A stretch of DNA of 64,000 nucleotides from Candidatus Kuenenia stuttgartensis (GTDB taxonomy: Bacteria > Planctomycetota > GCA-002687715 > CAIWVZ01): positions 1-64,000 of the forward strand of contig CAMARR010000001.1 in NCBI GenBank assembly GCA_945860915.1. Direction: 5' to 3'. Shown here piece by piece: positions 41,459 to 50,200 of this stretch. The translations under genes and the position numbers were made by a program. The notes beneath the pieces are model-generated. The model worked only from the letters and a program-made list of their open reading frames with translations. It had not been told where the DNA came from and searched no databases. Numbering within the stretch: position 1 is the stretch's first letter; each line of letters starts with the position of its first letter.

Positions 41459-42460
41459 ATGCCTGTAACTCAGGAGTCCAATCAGGCCCCGCAATCCGCT
41501 CGCGAGGTGGATGCTAGAGAGCGTTGGCTCAATTCGTCTCCGTTGCGTGGTCGGCACGGGGTGACGGCGGTGATGACATCCTTCAATAAGTGCGACTTCG
41601 TACGGAAGAACCTAGACGCCCTCCGTGGGCAGTCGGTGAAGTTTGACGCAATCGTGGTGGTTGACAACGCTTCGTCGGACGGAACGATCGAGATGATCAC
41701 CTCGGGCTACCCCGAGGTCACGTTAATCGTCATGCCCCATAGTCGCTATGGAGCTTGCGAGACTTTCAATATCGGATTCGCATCTGCCAGGACAGACTTG
41801 ATCGCCATTCTCGACGATGATGTTGAGCTCCCCGCCGAGTGGGTAGAGAAGATGGTGGCTCGGTTGGACGCGGACCCCGCAAGCACCGCAATGATCTCAT
41901 CGCATGTATGGGAGCCTGGGACGCCGGACTGGTACATGACGCATCCCGATGTTGTGCGGGAGCGATATATGGCGACGTTTCGTGGATGCGCAACGTTGGC
42001 ACGTCGCGACGTTCTCGAGCGTTGCGGCTGGTATGACGCCGATTTCTTCATCTACGGCAACGAACGAGACCTCTCGGCTCGTGTGTTGAACCTCGGGTGC
42101 CGCATACTTCAGTATCCTTCGGTTATCGTGAAGCATGGGACGCCATTCGGAATGAAGCACGGCAAGCGAAGCCTTTACTATCACGTCAGGAATTTGTGGT
42201 GGTATCTCTTCAAGCACGTGCCATGGTCGCAAGTGGCTCGATTCTTGGCGATGTTCGTGTGGAGATCGGTTGCTTCGAAGAAAACGGCAGCCGTTTCGGA
42301 CGCCGTTGGCACGATCGGGTTCTTCTCTACCGTCAAGGAAACTCCGGGCGGATTTTGGGTGGTGTTGAAGGCTACGTTCGACGCCTTCGCAGGCCTGCCT
42401 CGATGCCTTAGGAAGCGTGCGCCCTGCACGGCCGCCGATTTCAGCCTCCCAATCGGCTAG
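41459..42460 (+). CDS. GT2 glycosyltransferase
   Basis: This 333-residue protein has a 35-residue polar N-terminus, then the GT2 core: GVTAVMTSFNKCDFVRKNLDAL, VVVDNASSDGTIEMI, IAILDDDVELP (metal site) and YGNERDLSARVLNLGCRI (catalytic block, with E as the acidic residue). The C-terminal 80 residues contain YYHVRNLWWYLFKHVP and other hydrophobic segments, consistent with a peripheral-membrane anchor next to the lipid carrier. An 87-bp gap precedes it, so a new transcript may begin here, although no confident promoter was found. Confidence 0.87.
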   Translation: MPVTQESNQAPQSAREVDARERWLNSSPLRGRHGVTAVMTSFNKCDFVRKNLDALRGQSVKFDAIVVVDNASSDGTIEMITSGYPEVTLIVMPHSRYGACETFNIGFASARTDLIAILDDDVELPAEWVEKMVARLDADPASTAMISSHVWEPGTPDWYMTHPDVVRERYMATFRGCATLARRDVLERCGWYDADFFIYGNERDLSARVLNLGCRILQYPSVIVKHGTPFGMKHGKRSLYYHVRNLWWYLFKHVPWSQVARFLAMFVWRSVASKKTAAVSDAVGTIGFFSTVKETPGGFWVVLKATFDAFAGLPRCLRKRAPCTAADFSLPIG

Positions 42461-42463
42461 CTC

Positions 42464-43546
42464 ATGGGCGTAGCCAATACGAACGAGGTGAGTCAATCGG
42501 TCGTGCATCGTGTGTCCGTTGTTGTGACCTCGCACAACGCGAAGGCGACACTGCCGCGGACCCTGGCGTCCATCGCTGCGCTCACGGGCGTCGCGGAGGT
42601 GATTGTCATTGACAGTGGATCAACTGACGGTACCCCGGAACTTGTTCCCTCGTTCCTTCCAAATGCACGTGTCATCAAGTTGGCCGAAAACGTTGGTCCA
42701 TGCGTTACTCGAAATCTCGGTCTCAAGCAGGCGACATCGGCGTACGTCCTCCTCTTGGACGACGACATGGTATTTGACGGAGACATGCTTGATCGACTAT
42801 TAAGAGCCCTGTCGGATGCGCCGGGTCATGTCGCCGCAGGGCCGACGATCGTCTTTGATGATCGCCCCGGTTCTATTCAGTACGCGGGTGGCCGTATGCA
42901 TTTTGGTGGGCTCCCGCATCTGTTTCGACTAGGTGAGAGTCCTGATTCCGTCACGCGACCTGTCGATGTCGACATTCTGACAGCCGGGTGTCTGCTCGTC
43001 GCTAAGGAAAGTGCGCTGTCGATCGGTGGGTTTGACGAAAGGTTCTTCTATCTTGCCGAAGACGTCGACTTCGCCCTTCGGCTGCGATACAGAGGACATC
43101 GTCTTCTCTTAGTCTCTTCGGTGGTCGTTCGAAATGTTGGCGGATCGTCCGCGCTTTCCTTGAAAGACTCGGCCTATCCCGCCCGGCGTGTCGAACTCCA
43201 TAGCCGAAATCGATGGCTGCTTGTCGGACGCAATTACGATACTTGGACAATCTACGCGTTGATGCCTGCGCTCTTGTTGTACGAGGTCGCTTGGGCGGCG
43301 TTTGCGGCGTCGACAGGGCACCTCATGCCTTACATTCGTGGCAAGATGCGCGCCGTGGGATCCCTCCTCGAGCGCAGTCCTTGGCAGCGACAAGCTAAAC
43401 GCATCACAGATCGTTCGTTGATCGGTGCGCCCGCTATGACGTTCACGCGGACCGCTCTTTCGCAGAGCGGCGCTAAGGTTGGAGCCGTCGCGCTTGACGG
43501 TTCCTTGCGACTGATGTGGACATGCCTGCGGGGTTTGTTGCAGTGA
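42464..43546 (+). CDS. GT2 glycosyltransferase
   Basis: This 360-residue protein starts 3 nt after the previous stop. It has the core VVVTSHNAKATLPRTLASI, VIDSGSTDGTPELV, NVGPCVTRNLGL, VLLLDDDMVFDGD, AGCLLVAKESAL and FFYLAEDVDFALRLRYRG. The tail has a hydrophobic stretch (YALMPALLLYEVAWAAFAAST) common in GT2 enzymes that sit on the inner membrane. Its stop overlaps the start of the next GT2 (GTGA). The three consecutive GT2 genes here are similar in plan but clearly divergent in sequence, implying different linkages. Confidence 0.88.
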   Translation: MGVANTNEVSQSVVHRVSVVVTSHNAKATLPRTLASIAALTGVAEVIVIDSGSTDGTPELVPSFLPNARVIKLAENVGPCVTRNLGLKQATSAYVLLLDDDMVFDGDMLDRLLRALSDAPGHVAAGPTIVFDDRPGSIQYAGGRMHFGGLPHLFRLGESPDSVTRPVDVDILTAGCLLVAKESALSIGGFDERFFYLAEDVDFALRLRYRGHRLLLVSSVVVRNVGGSSALSLKDSAYPARRVELHSRNRWLLVGRNYDTWTIYALMPALLLYEVAWAAFAASTGHLMPYIRGKMRAVGSLLERSPWQRQAKRITDRSLIGAPAMTFTRTALSQSGAKVGAVALDGSLRLMWTCLRGLLQ

Positions 43547-44463
43547 CAGCCCTTCCAGTCCACGTCATTATCGTGAACTGGAATGCCATCGAGGAGACCG
43601 TCCGATGTCTTCAGTCACTTTCACAAACTGAGCCACCGCCACAGCAGATTCATGTGGTCGATAATGGATCCGAACATGATGAGGCAGCTCGTCTGGCAGA
43701 ATCATTTCCGAACGTTCGTGTTCATGCGTTGGCTTCGAATACCGGCTTTGCGGGTGGATCGAATGTCGGAATTCGGCACGCGCTTGCTGAGGGTGCAAAG
43801 TTTGTGTTTCTGCTGAACAATGACGCAAGAGTGGATCGGGACACGATTCGCGCCCTTGTGGATGCGGCTTCGCGCCATCCGAGCGCGGGGCTGATCGGGC
43901 CGAGAATCTGGCGGGACCGCGCTCGTGATGTTCTTTGGGCGTGTGGTGTCAGGATGGGATTTGGACCCAATCTGGGGCAGCTTCGCGGTTTCAATCAGCT
44001 CGGTCAGGGACGCTACTTGAATGATGAGCGCGTTGACTCGCTTACCGGATGTGGCCTCTTGGTGCGTCGAGAGGTGTTCGAGGCCATCGGCGTTCTTGAT
44101 GAAAGCTACTTCGTTTATGTCGAGGATGCGGACTTCGCCGCCCGCGCCCGCGAGGCCGGATTCGATTGCCTGTACGTCTCGACTGCTCATTTGGAGCACC
44201 CTGGCGGATATTCGACAGGCGGGGGATATGCGGCAGGACGCAAGTATCTAACGGCGCATGGTGCGACTCGCTACCTCAAACGTCACGGCCGGTTCATTAA
44301 CTACATGTCATGGATCACATTCGATGTGGTTCTTTGGCCGTTCTTGTTAGTTCTCGCACTTTTTCGTGGTGAACTGCGCGCAGCTTGGGCAAAGGGAATG
44401 GGGACTCTGCATGGGGTGCTCGGGCTGGCGCCACGGCCGCCCAGTCGGACGCGTTCGTCGTGA
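43543..44463 (+). CDS. GT2 glycosyltransferase
   Basis: I prefer GTG 43543 (TALPVHVIIVNWNAIEE), a GTGA overlap, over GTG 43516 or ATG 43522 further upstream; the family usually begins just before the first beta strand. The 306-residue protein has HVVDNGSEHDEA, NTGFAGGSNVGI, VFLLNNDARVDRD, LTGCGLLVRREVF and YVEDADFAARAREAGF, the classic rhamnosyltransferase-type set. LWPFLLVLALFRGELRAAW gives a C-terminal membrane-touching helix. The next gene starts at the last codon (GTGA). Confidence 0.87.
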   Translation: MTALPVHVIIVNWNAIEETVRCLQSLSQTEPPPQQIHVVDNGSEHDEAARLAESFPNVRVHALASNTGFAGGSNVGIRHALAEGAKFVFLLNNDARVDRDTIRALVDAASRHPSAGLIGPRIWRDRARDVLWACGVRMGFGPNLGQLRGFNQLGQGRYLNDERVDSLTGCGLLVRREVFEAIGVLDESYFVYVEDADFAARAREAGFDCLYVSTAHLEHPGGYSTGGGYAAGRKYLTAHGATRYLKRHGRFINYMSWITFDVVLWPFLLVLALFRGELRAAWAKGMGTLHGVLGLAPRPPSRTRSS

Positions 44464-45803
44464 GGGTCTTGATCGTTGTTCACCAGCTTCCTCCGCGGCA
44501 CCTTGCGGGAACAGAGATCTACTCACTGCGGCTGGCGCACGCGCTAAAAGACCTCGGACACACAGTGGCGCTTGCTTGTTCCGATGATTCGGGGTCGACT
44601 TCGACGGGGCGGATCTCAATGGGCGTGCTTGAGTCTGTGCCTGTCTATTGGATAGGGGTGGATCGGGTGGCCTCGTCATGTCGGGAGTCAGTTTTCCCTC
44701 CGAACACACGGGGCTCTCTTGCGCGTGTTGCATCGCAATTTGCACCTGACATTATTCACATTCAGCACTTGCGTTGGCTCGGGCTTCACGCGTTGGAAGG
44801 CATCAGCGGGATCCGATTGGTCGGCACATTGCATGACCACTGGGCTCTATGCGCACGCGATGGTCAACTCCTGACTCGAGATGGCGTACCCTGCGAGGGG
44901 CCAGATCCCTCGCGCTGCGCTGCTTGTCTTGTGGGATATCAATTCGGTTTAAGTCCACTGGAGGCGCGTGTGCGCCGAGTTCTTGGAAGGGTTGGAATCA
45001 GTCATTCAGGCGCCATCGGACGAGGGCTTCGCCGACTCGGCTTGTGGCGGCGCGGCACGCTGCAAGCACAACGTGGCCCTGAGTCAATCGATTTGGAATC
45101 GCGCGACGCGGCGTTTTTGGACTACTCGAGACGTGTAGATCGGTGGATTGCGCCGTCAGAGCATGTCGCAGCTTCACACAGGGCTTTTGGTTTTGACGCG
45201 ACAAAGATAGTTGTGGTGCCCCACGGAGTAGACGGCGACGCCGGCGCGAATCATGTCCCTCGAGAGGGTGGGCCGCTTCGTGTTGCTTACCTCGGCACCG
45301 TTGCACCCCAGAAGGGTGTTCACGTGCTCATCGAGGCTGCAAGGCGATTGCCACCAGATCTGATCCGTCTTGCCGTTCATGGCCGCATGGATCTTCGACC
45401 GGAGTACGCGTCGAGCCTCGTCGCGGGCGGCCTTCCGCGTGACGTGACGCTTCACGGCACCTTCGCGCCAGGTGATGCCGCTTCGATCCTTCGCCATGCC
45501 GACGTTGTTGTGGTCCCGTCCATCTGGCCCGAAAACCACCCGCTAGCCGTCGCTGAAGCTCTGGCTGCCCGAGTGCCCGTGGTTGCGAGCAATCTGGGCG
45601 GAATCCCTGAACTTATCGTAGACGGCTGCAACGGGCGTCTGGTCCCTCCCAACGACCCCGGGGCGCTTGCTGACGTACTTCACGAGCTGGCGAAGGACAC
45701 GGCCCATTTGTTGCGTCTTAAGGCGGGAATCATTTCGCCCATGAGTTTCAAAGACCATGCCAAGCGGGTGGTCTTGGCGTACGATATGGGTGAGGAACCC
45801 TGA
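44460..45803 (+). CDS. GT4 glycosyltransferase
   Basis: The true start is GTG 44460 (RVLIVVHQLPPRHLAGTE), overlapping the previous stop as GTGA; the 25 upstream track residues are a shadow. The 447-residue GT-B protein has IIHIQHLRWLG, TLHDHWALC followed by the C-x13-C-x7-C-x2-C group, VAYLGTVAPQKGVHVL, HGRMDL and PSIWPENHPLAVAEALAARVPVV. The (W/P)EN(x)PL motif and sequence around it match the C-terminal GT4 domain of the 1406-residue protein. It probably acts in chain assembly. Confidence 0.9.
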   Translation: MRVLIVVHQLPPRHLAGTEIYSLRLAHALKDLGHTVALACSDDSGSTSTGRISMGVLESVPVYWIGVDRVASSCRESVFPPNTRGSLARVASQFAPDIIHIQHLRWLGLHALEGISGIRLVGTLHDHWALCARDGQLLTRDGVPCEGPDPSRCAACLVGYQFGLSPLEARVRRVLGRVGISHSGAIGRGLRRLGLWRRGTLQAQRGPESIDLESRDAAFLDYSRRVDRWIAPSEHVAASHRAFGFDATKIVVVPHGVDGDAGANHVPREGGPLRVAYLGTVAPQKGVHVLIEAARRLPPDLIRLAVHGRMDLRPEYASSLVAGGLPRDVTLHGTFAPGDAASILRHADVVVVPSIWPENHPLAVAEALAARVPVVASNLGGIPELIVDGCNGRLVPPNDPGALADVLHELAKDTAHLLRLKAGIISPMSFKDHAKRVVLAYDMGEEP

Positions 45804-45804
45804 C

Positions 45805-47187
45805 ATGTCCGAAGCTAGCCTTTACGACCCATCTCGATACACGCCTGAGCAGATTGCTGCGTACAAGGCGGATAACGAACGTCGTGTCCGGGATGCAGCA
45901 CGGAAAGGCGATGCGTTTGTCGACGGATTGCCTCTCAAGGTTACTCTCGAGCTCACGGCCGACTGCAATTTGTATTGCCGCATGTGCGAGTTTCCAGTTC
46001 CCCGTGAACAGGGACGTGGCCGCTACGACCTTCACATGCCCGTCGAGACATTTCGCATGCTAGCGCCCCAGGTGTTTCCGCACGCGCGGATCGTCAATCT
46101 GACTGTTGTCGGGGAACCCTTGATGGTTCCGTACCTCGACGAGGTCCTCGACGAGTGCGCGAAGTGGCAGACCAGATTGGAACTTATTTCCAACGTCGTG
46201 TTGCTCGATGCAGCGATGTTGCAAAAAGTCGGACCGCACCTTGGTTGCCTCATCGTGTCATTCGACGGCGGAACTCGCCGAACGTTTAATCGGATTCGAG
46301 TGGGCTCAGATTTTGAACAAGTAACGCGCAACATGCTTCGCTTTGCTCGGTGGAGAGAAACGCTCTCTCCTGAACGTCGTCCCGGATTCCACCTCGCAGT
46401 GACGATGATGAAGGAGAACGCTCACGAGCTTCCGACCATTGTTCGAATCGCGAAGCTTTTAGGTGCCGACTTGGTTTCGGCGGCTTGGATGATTGCTTTC
46501 AACGACAAGCTCGCCAACTCGTCGCTTCTGCGGAATCGACCCCTCGCTAATCGCGCCTTGCGAGAGGCTCGTCGCGTGGCGGCAGAGCTTGGGGTGAAGA
46601 CGAATTTCCCGGTTGACTTCCCGGACGTTTCAGAAGCAGAGGTCGATGCAGTCCCGTTTGTCGAACCGCAGCTTCCCGACGGCGCACTCCCTCACCTCAA
46701 CGCGGCGTTGGCGGGCGGTCCGATCGACGCAGCAGCGTCTCTATCCGTGGTTGATGGGGATGTGCTCATTCCGCTGAGCGAAGTTGGCGGTCTGTCCACC
46801 GACGAGCCTCTTCCTACCGGCGACTCGGCAGATGCACGTCGTGTGCGCAATATGGCGTTTGCGGTCGCGCCTGCGGAGCCCCCGACTCCCGACCCAGGTC
46901 CTGACGGAAAACCACGGAATACCTGCAAGTTCCTCTGGAATGAACTATTCGTAAACGTATCTGGGGACGTCGCACCGTGTTGCATCCAGGGGCGGCCGGT
47001 GGTCGGAAGTACGCAGGAAACGAACCTGTCCGAGATCTGGAACAACGAACCCATGAAGGAAATGCGTCAGCGACTTCTCGATGGGGATCCGATTCCCTGT
47101 TGCAAGGACTGCAATTACAATACGCAGTTAGGTCAGGGCGCGTATCGGGAGGATACTTACTTCATCGATCTCAACCGAAAAGTTTGA
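45805..47187 (+). CDS. Radical SAM/SPASM-domain protein
   Basis: The start MSEASLYDPSRYTPEQ at 45805 has GAGGA upstream and lies 1 nt past the previous stop. The 460-residue protein has the radical SAM cluster CNLYCRMC (C54, C58, C61), NLTVVGEPLM, ISNVVLLD and VSFDGGTRRTFNRIR. The C-terminal SPASM region holds many cysteines (CKFLWNELFVNVSGDVAPCC, then PCCKDCNY) for auxiliary Fe-S clusters. Between them lies an unusual linker of about 90 residues rich in Pro/Asp/Ala. Relatives modify peptides or oxidise sugars (for example aminoglycoside epimerases and dehydrogenases). In this setting sugar epimerisation or dehydrogenation of the glycan is plausible. Confidence 0.85.
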   Translation: MSEASLYDPSRYTPEQIAAYKADNERRVRDAARKGDAFVDGLPLKVTLELTADCNLYCRMCEFPVPREQGRGRYDLHMPVETFRMLAPQVFPHARIVNLTVVGEPLMVPYLDEVLDECAKWQTRLELISNVVLLDAAMLQKVGPHLGCLIVSFDGGTRRTFNRIRVGSDFEQVTRNMLRFARWRETLSPERRPGFHLAVTMMKENAHELPTIVRIAKLLGADLVSAAWMIAFNDKLANSSLLRNRPLANRALREARRVAAELGVKTNFPVDFPDVSEAEVDAVPFVEPQLPDGALPHLNAALAGGPIDAAASLSVVDGDVLIPLSEVGGLSTDEPLPTGDSADARRVRNMAFAVAPAEPPTPDPGPDGKPRNTCKFLWNELFVNVSGDVAPCCIQGRPVVGSTQETNLSEIWNNEPMKEMRQRLLDGDPIPCCKDCNYNTQLGQGAYREDTYFIDLNRKV

Positions 47188-47214
47188 TCGTTCGTAGGGT
47201 CACCGGGGGAACGG

Positions 47215-50200
47215 GTGGGGAAGAGGGCTCGGATTAAAGTGCTCCATGTGGTGCACGGGTTCCCGCCGGAATGCCGTGGAGGCACAGAGTCCCTCGTGAA
47301 GACGGTTGCGGACGCACAGTGCGCACGTGGCGATGACATTGCGGTGCTTTACGGGACCCTCGAGGTCGGCGATGCACCGGTTTCCAAAGTGGACAACTCT
47401 GGCCCATTGACCCTCTACCGTCTGATCAAGGGTGGGTTCGACATCGACCGCTGGGATAAGTCCGATGACCTTGCCGCTGCCGCCGAGATCGACAGAATTC
47501 TCGAGTCCTTTGCACCGTCGGTTGTTCACGTCCATCAGTGGATTCGGCTGTCGCGATTCCTAGTTCGAGTAGCCCGATCTCGCGGGATTCCAGTTGTTCT
47601 GACCCTGCACGACGCAACGGCGACGTGTCCCACCGCATTTCGTCTCAGGTGTGGGTCGCTTTGCGATCGCGTTCCATCGGGCGCATCATGCTCAGGGTGC
47701 GCTCCGACGCCCCCGATGATGCGAGACCAGGAACTGGGTAAGGCGCTGGACCGTTATGCGTCCGACCTCCGACAGGAGGTATCTGCCGCGAATGTCGTGG
47801 TTGTTCCAACTCAGGCACATGCGACGTTTCTTTCTTCGTGGCTCCCCGTCGAGGTCCGGCCGATAGTCATTCCACACCCGCCTTTGAAGATTAAGCCTAG
47901 TTCTGCGGTAGCCCGGTCGCCCCGGTCCGAGGGTCCGCTTCGCGTCGTTTCCTTTGGATCGTTGAGCGACATCAAGGGCACGCCACTCCTCTACGAGGCG
48001 CTGCGGCTGCTGTCGTCTGCCGATCGCGCGGCTCTTCGCCTTACGGTGAAGGGCGAGGCAATCAACAGTGATGTCCGTGCCCGTCTCGATGCTCTCAAGC
48101 AGGGCATGCCCATTGAGGAAACCGGACCATATCGCCCCGACGAACTTGACGGTTCGCAATTCGATCTGGCGGTACTCCCGTCGTTCGCGTCTGAGTCGTG
48201 GAGTTTTGCGCTTGATGAGGCATGGGCCATCGGGCTTCCGGTTGTCGTCCCATCTCGGGGCGCACTCGGCGAACGTGTGGGAACCGCGGGGTTCACCTTC
48301 GACCCCGAAAACGCGAACGCTCTTGCGGGTGTGCTTTCCAGCCTTATTGCGCAGAGATCATTGATTCTGACAGCACGCGAGGCTATTCCCGCGCCCACGT
48401 CTCTCGTTTCGCATCTCGAAGAACTCGACCGAGCCTATTCGGCCGCGTCGAGATCACGGCAGACGTATGCTCCGCTCTGGCGCGATGCCGCAAGCGACAT
48501 GGCCAATCGCTTCCGGGATGCCGAACAAGAGTTACTTAATGCGCGGGGCCGATTGCAGGGCGAATCGGATCGATTCAACGATCTCACAACTGCGTTCCAC
48601 AGATCAGAGATCTCGGTCACAACCCTGCGCGGTGAGGTGGGGCGACTTGAAGGCATCGTTGCGGACTATCGGACGTCCGTGGCCAATCACCAAGGCGAGA
48701 ATGCAAGTCTCAAATCCGAGATACGCAGCCTTCAAGCCGAGCGCGCAGAACTCGCCGACGTCGTCCGCGAGCGTGACCGTAATCTCAGAGAGTTCGAGCG
48801 CTCCGTTGTTGAGTATCGCGAACTCCTTGCGCGGAAAGAGTCAGATCTATCACAGTTTCGAGTTTCGATTTCAGAGCATCAGCGCGTTCTCGAGGCGAAG
48901 AACGACCATCTCGAAGATCTACGCGGACAGGCGATGGACGCATCTACCGCCCTTCGTGAAGAGATTGCGCGCGCTACCGCGGATCACAACCGAACGAAGG
49001 AGCAGCTGGAGCAGCGTTCCGAGGAGCTTGCCCGTGTCTCTGCGGCCGGAGTAATCGCCGCGCGGGAGTTCCAGTCTCGATATGAAGAACTCTCCGTAAG
49101 ACTGAATCAATCGGAGGCGACCGCCTCGGCCTTGACACAAGAGTTGCTTTCGCTGCGCGAGTCGTCGGCAAGAGAAGCGCAACGGGTTGCTGCTCGGGCA
49201 ATGGAGCTTGTCTGTGAAGTGAGCGCCGTCAGAGAGAGACTTGACGCACTGACGACCGTTGCGATGCGCCACGTTGAGTCAATCGAGCATTTGCAAGGGC
49301 GTATTGAGGCCTCAGAGCGACGCGAGGCGTCCTTGTCGAAGAAGGTGACTGAACTTGCGTTGCGAGTGACCCAGTCGGACGGCGAGATTCAGATCTACGA
49401 GATCCGTGTCCGAGAGCTCGCTCGGGCTCGGCAGCTTTCCGAGGAGGTGGCATTGCATCTCAGTTTCGACCTCGGCCTTCTCCGCCGAGAACTCTCGCGT
49501 CAGGAATTAGCACAAGGTGCGCTTCGGCGGGACTTGGAGAGTTCGAGGACCGTCGCGGTCGAACTCACTTCGCGAATGTTACGCGCCGAGCAACGCTGGA
49601 TGCAGTCGGAAAGCGCTCATCGCGCCGCGTTGGCTCGCTCGGCCGAACTCGCGTCTGATGCGACGGAATTGAGCCGTCGCGTGCGTGCGATGAGCACGGG
49701 AATTACCCGAGAACTAGCGGCTTCCGAGAGTTGGCGTCGCCGTGCGATGGATGCGGAAAAGGCAGCGGCTACAAGAGCTGCATACGCACAAAAAATTAAG
49801 GAGTCCCAAGAAGACCTAGCCGTGAAGCTCGCAGAAGTTCAACTTGAACTGGGACTCAAGCTCGACGAAGAGGCGCGATTGACGGCACTCCTTGGGTCTC
49901 TCGCTCCTAGCAGAGCGAGCCTGGCAGATGCGGTTGCACAGCTACGCGCAGAGTCGGATGGTGTTCGTGCACAGCTCTCGGGAGTGTTCTTGGCCCTATC
50001 TGGAGCGAAGGCGGATCTGCCGGGCGCGCGGCGCTTGCTCGGTGTAACTGATAAGCGCTTGCGGGTGTTGATAGTTGTGCATGACTTTCTCCCATATCAC
50101 GCCGCGGGTTCCGAGATCTACACGTACCAACTCGCCAAAGCACTTTCGACTCATTGCGATGTGCATCTGCTGTTCTGCGAGAATCGACCGGATCGACCGC

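Noticed and set aside
41897-42535. 212 aa minus-strand ORF opposite a GT2 gene
   Set aside because: It is His/Arg-rich with no recognisable fold and fully covered by the GT2 gene with intact motifs.
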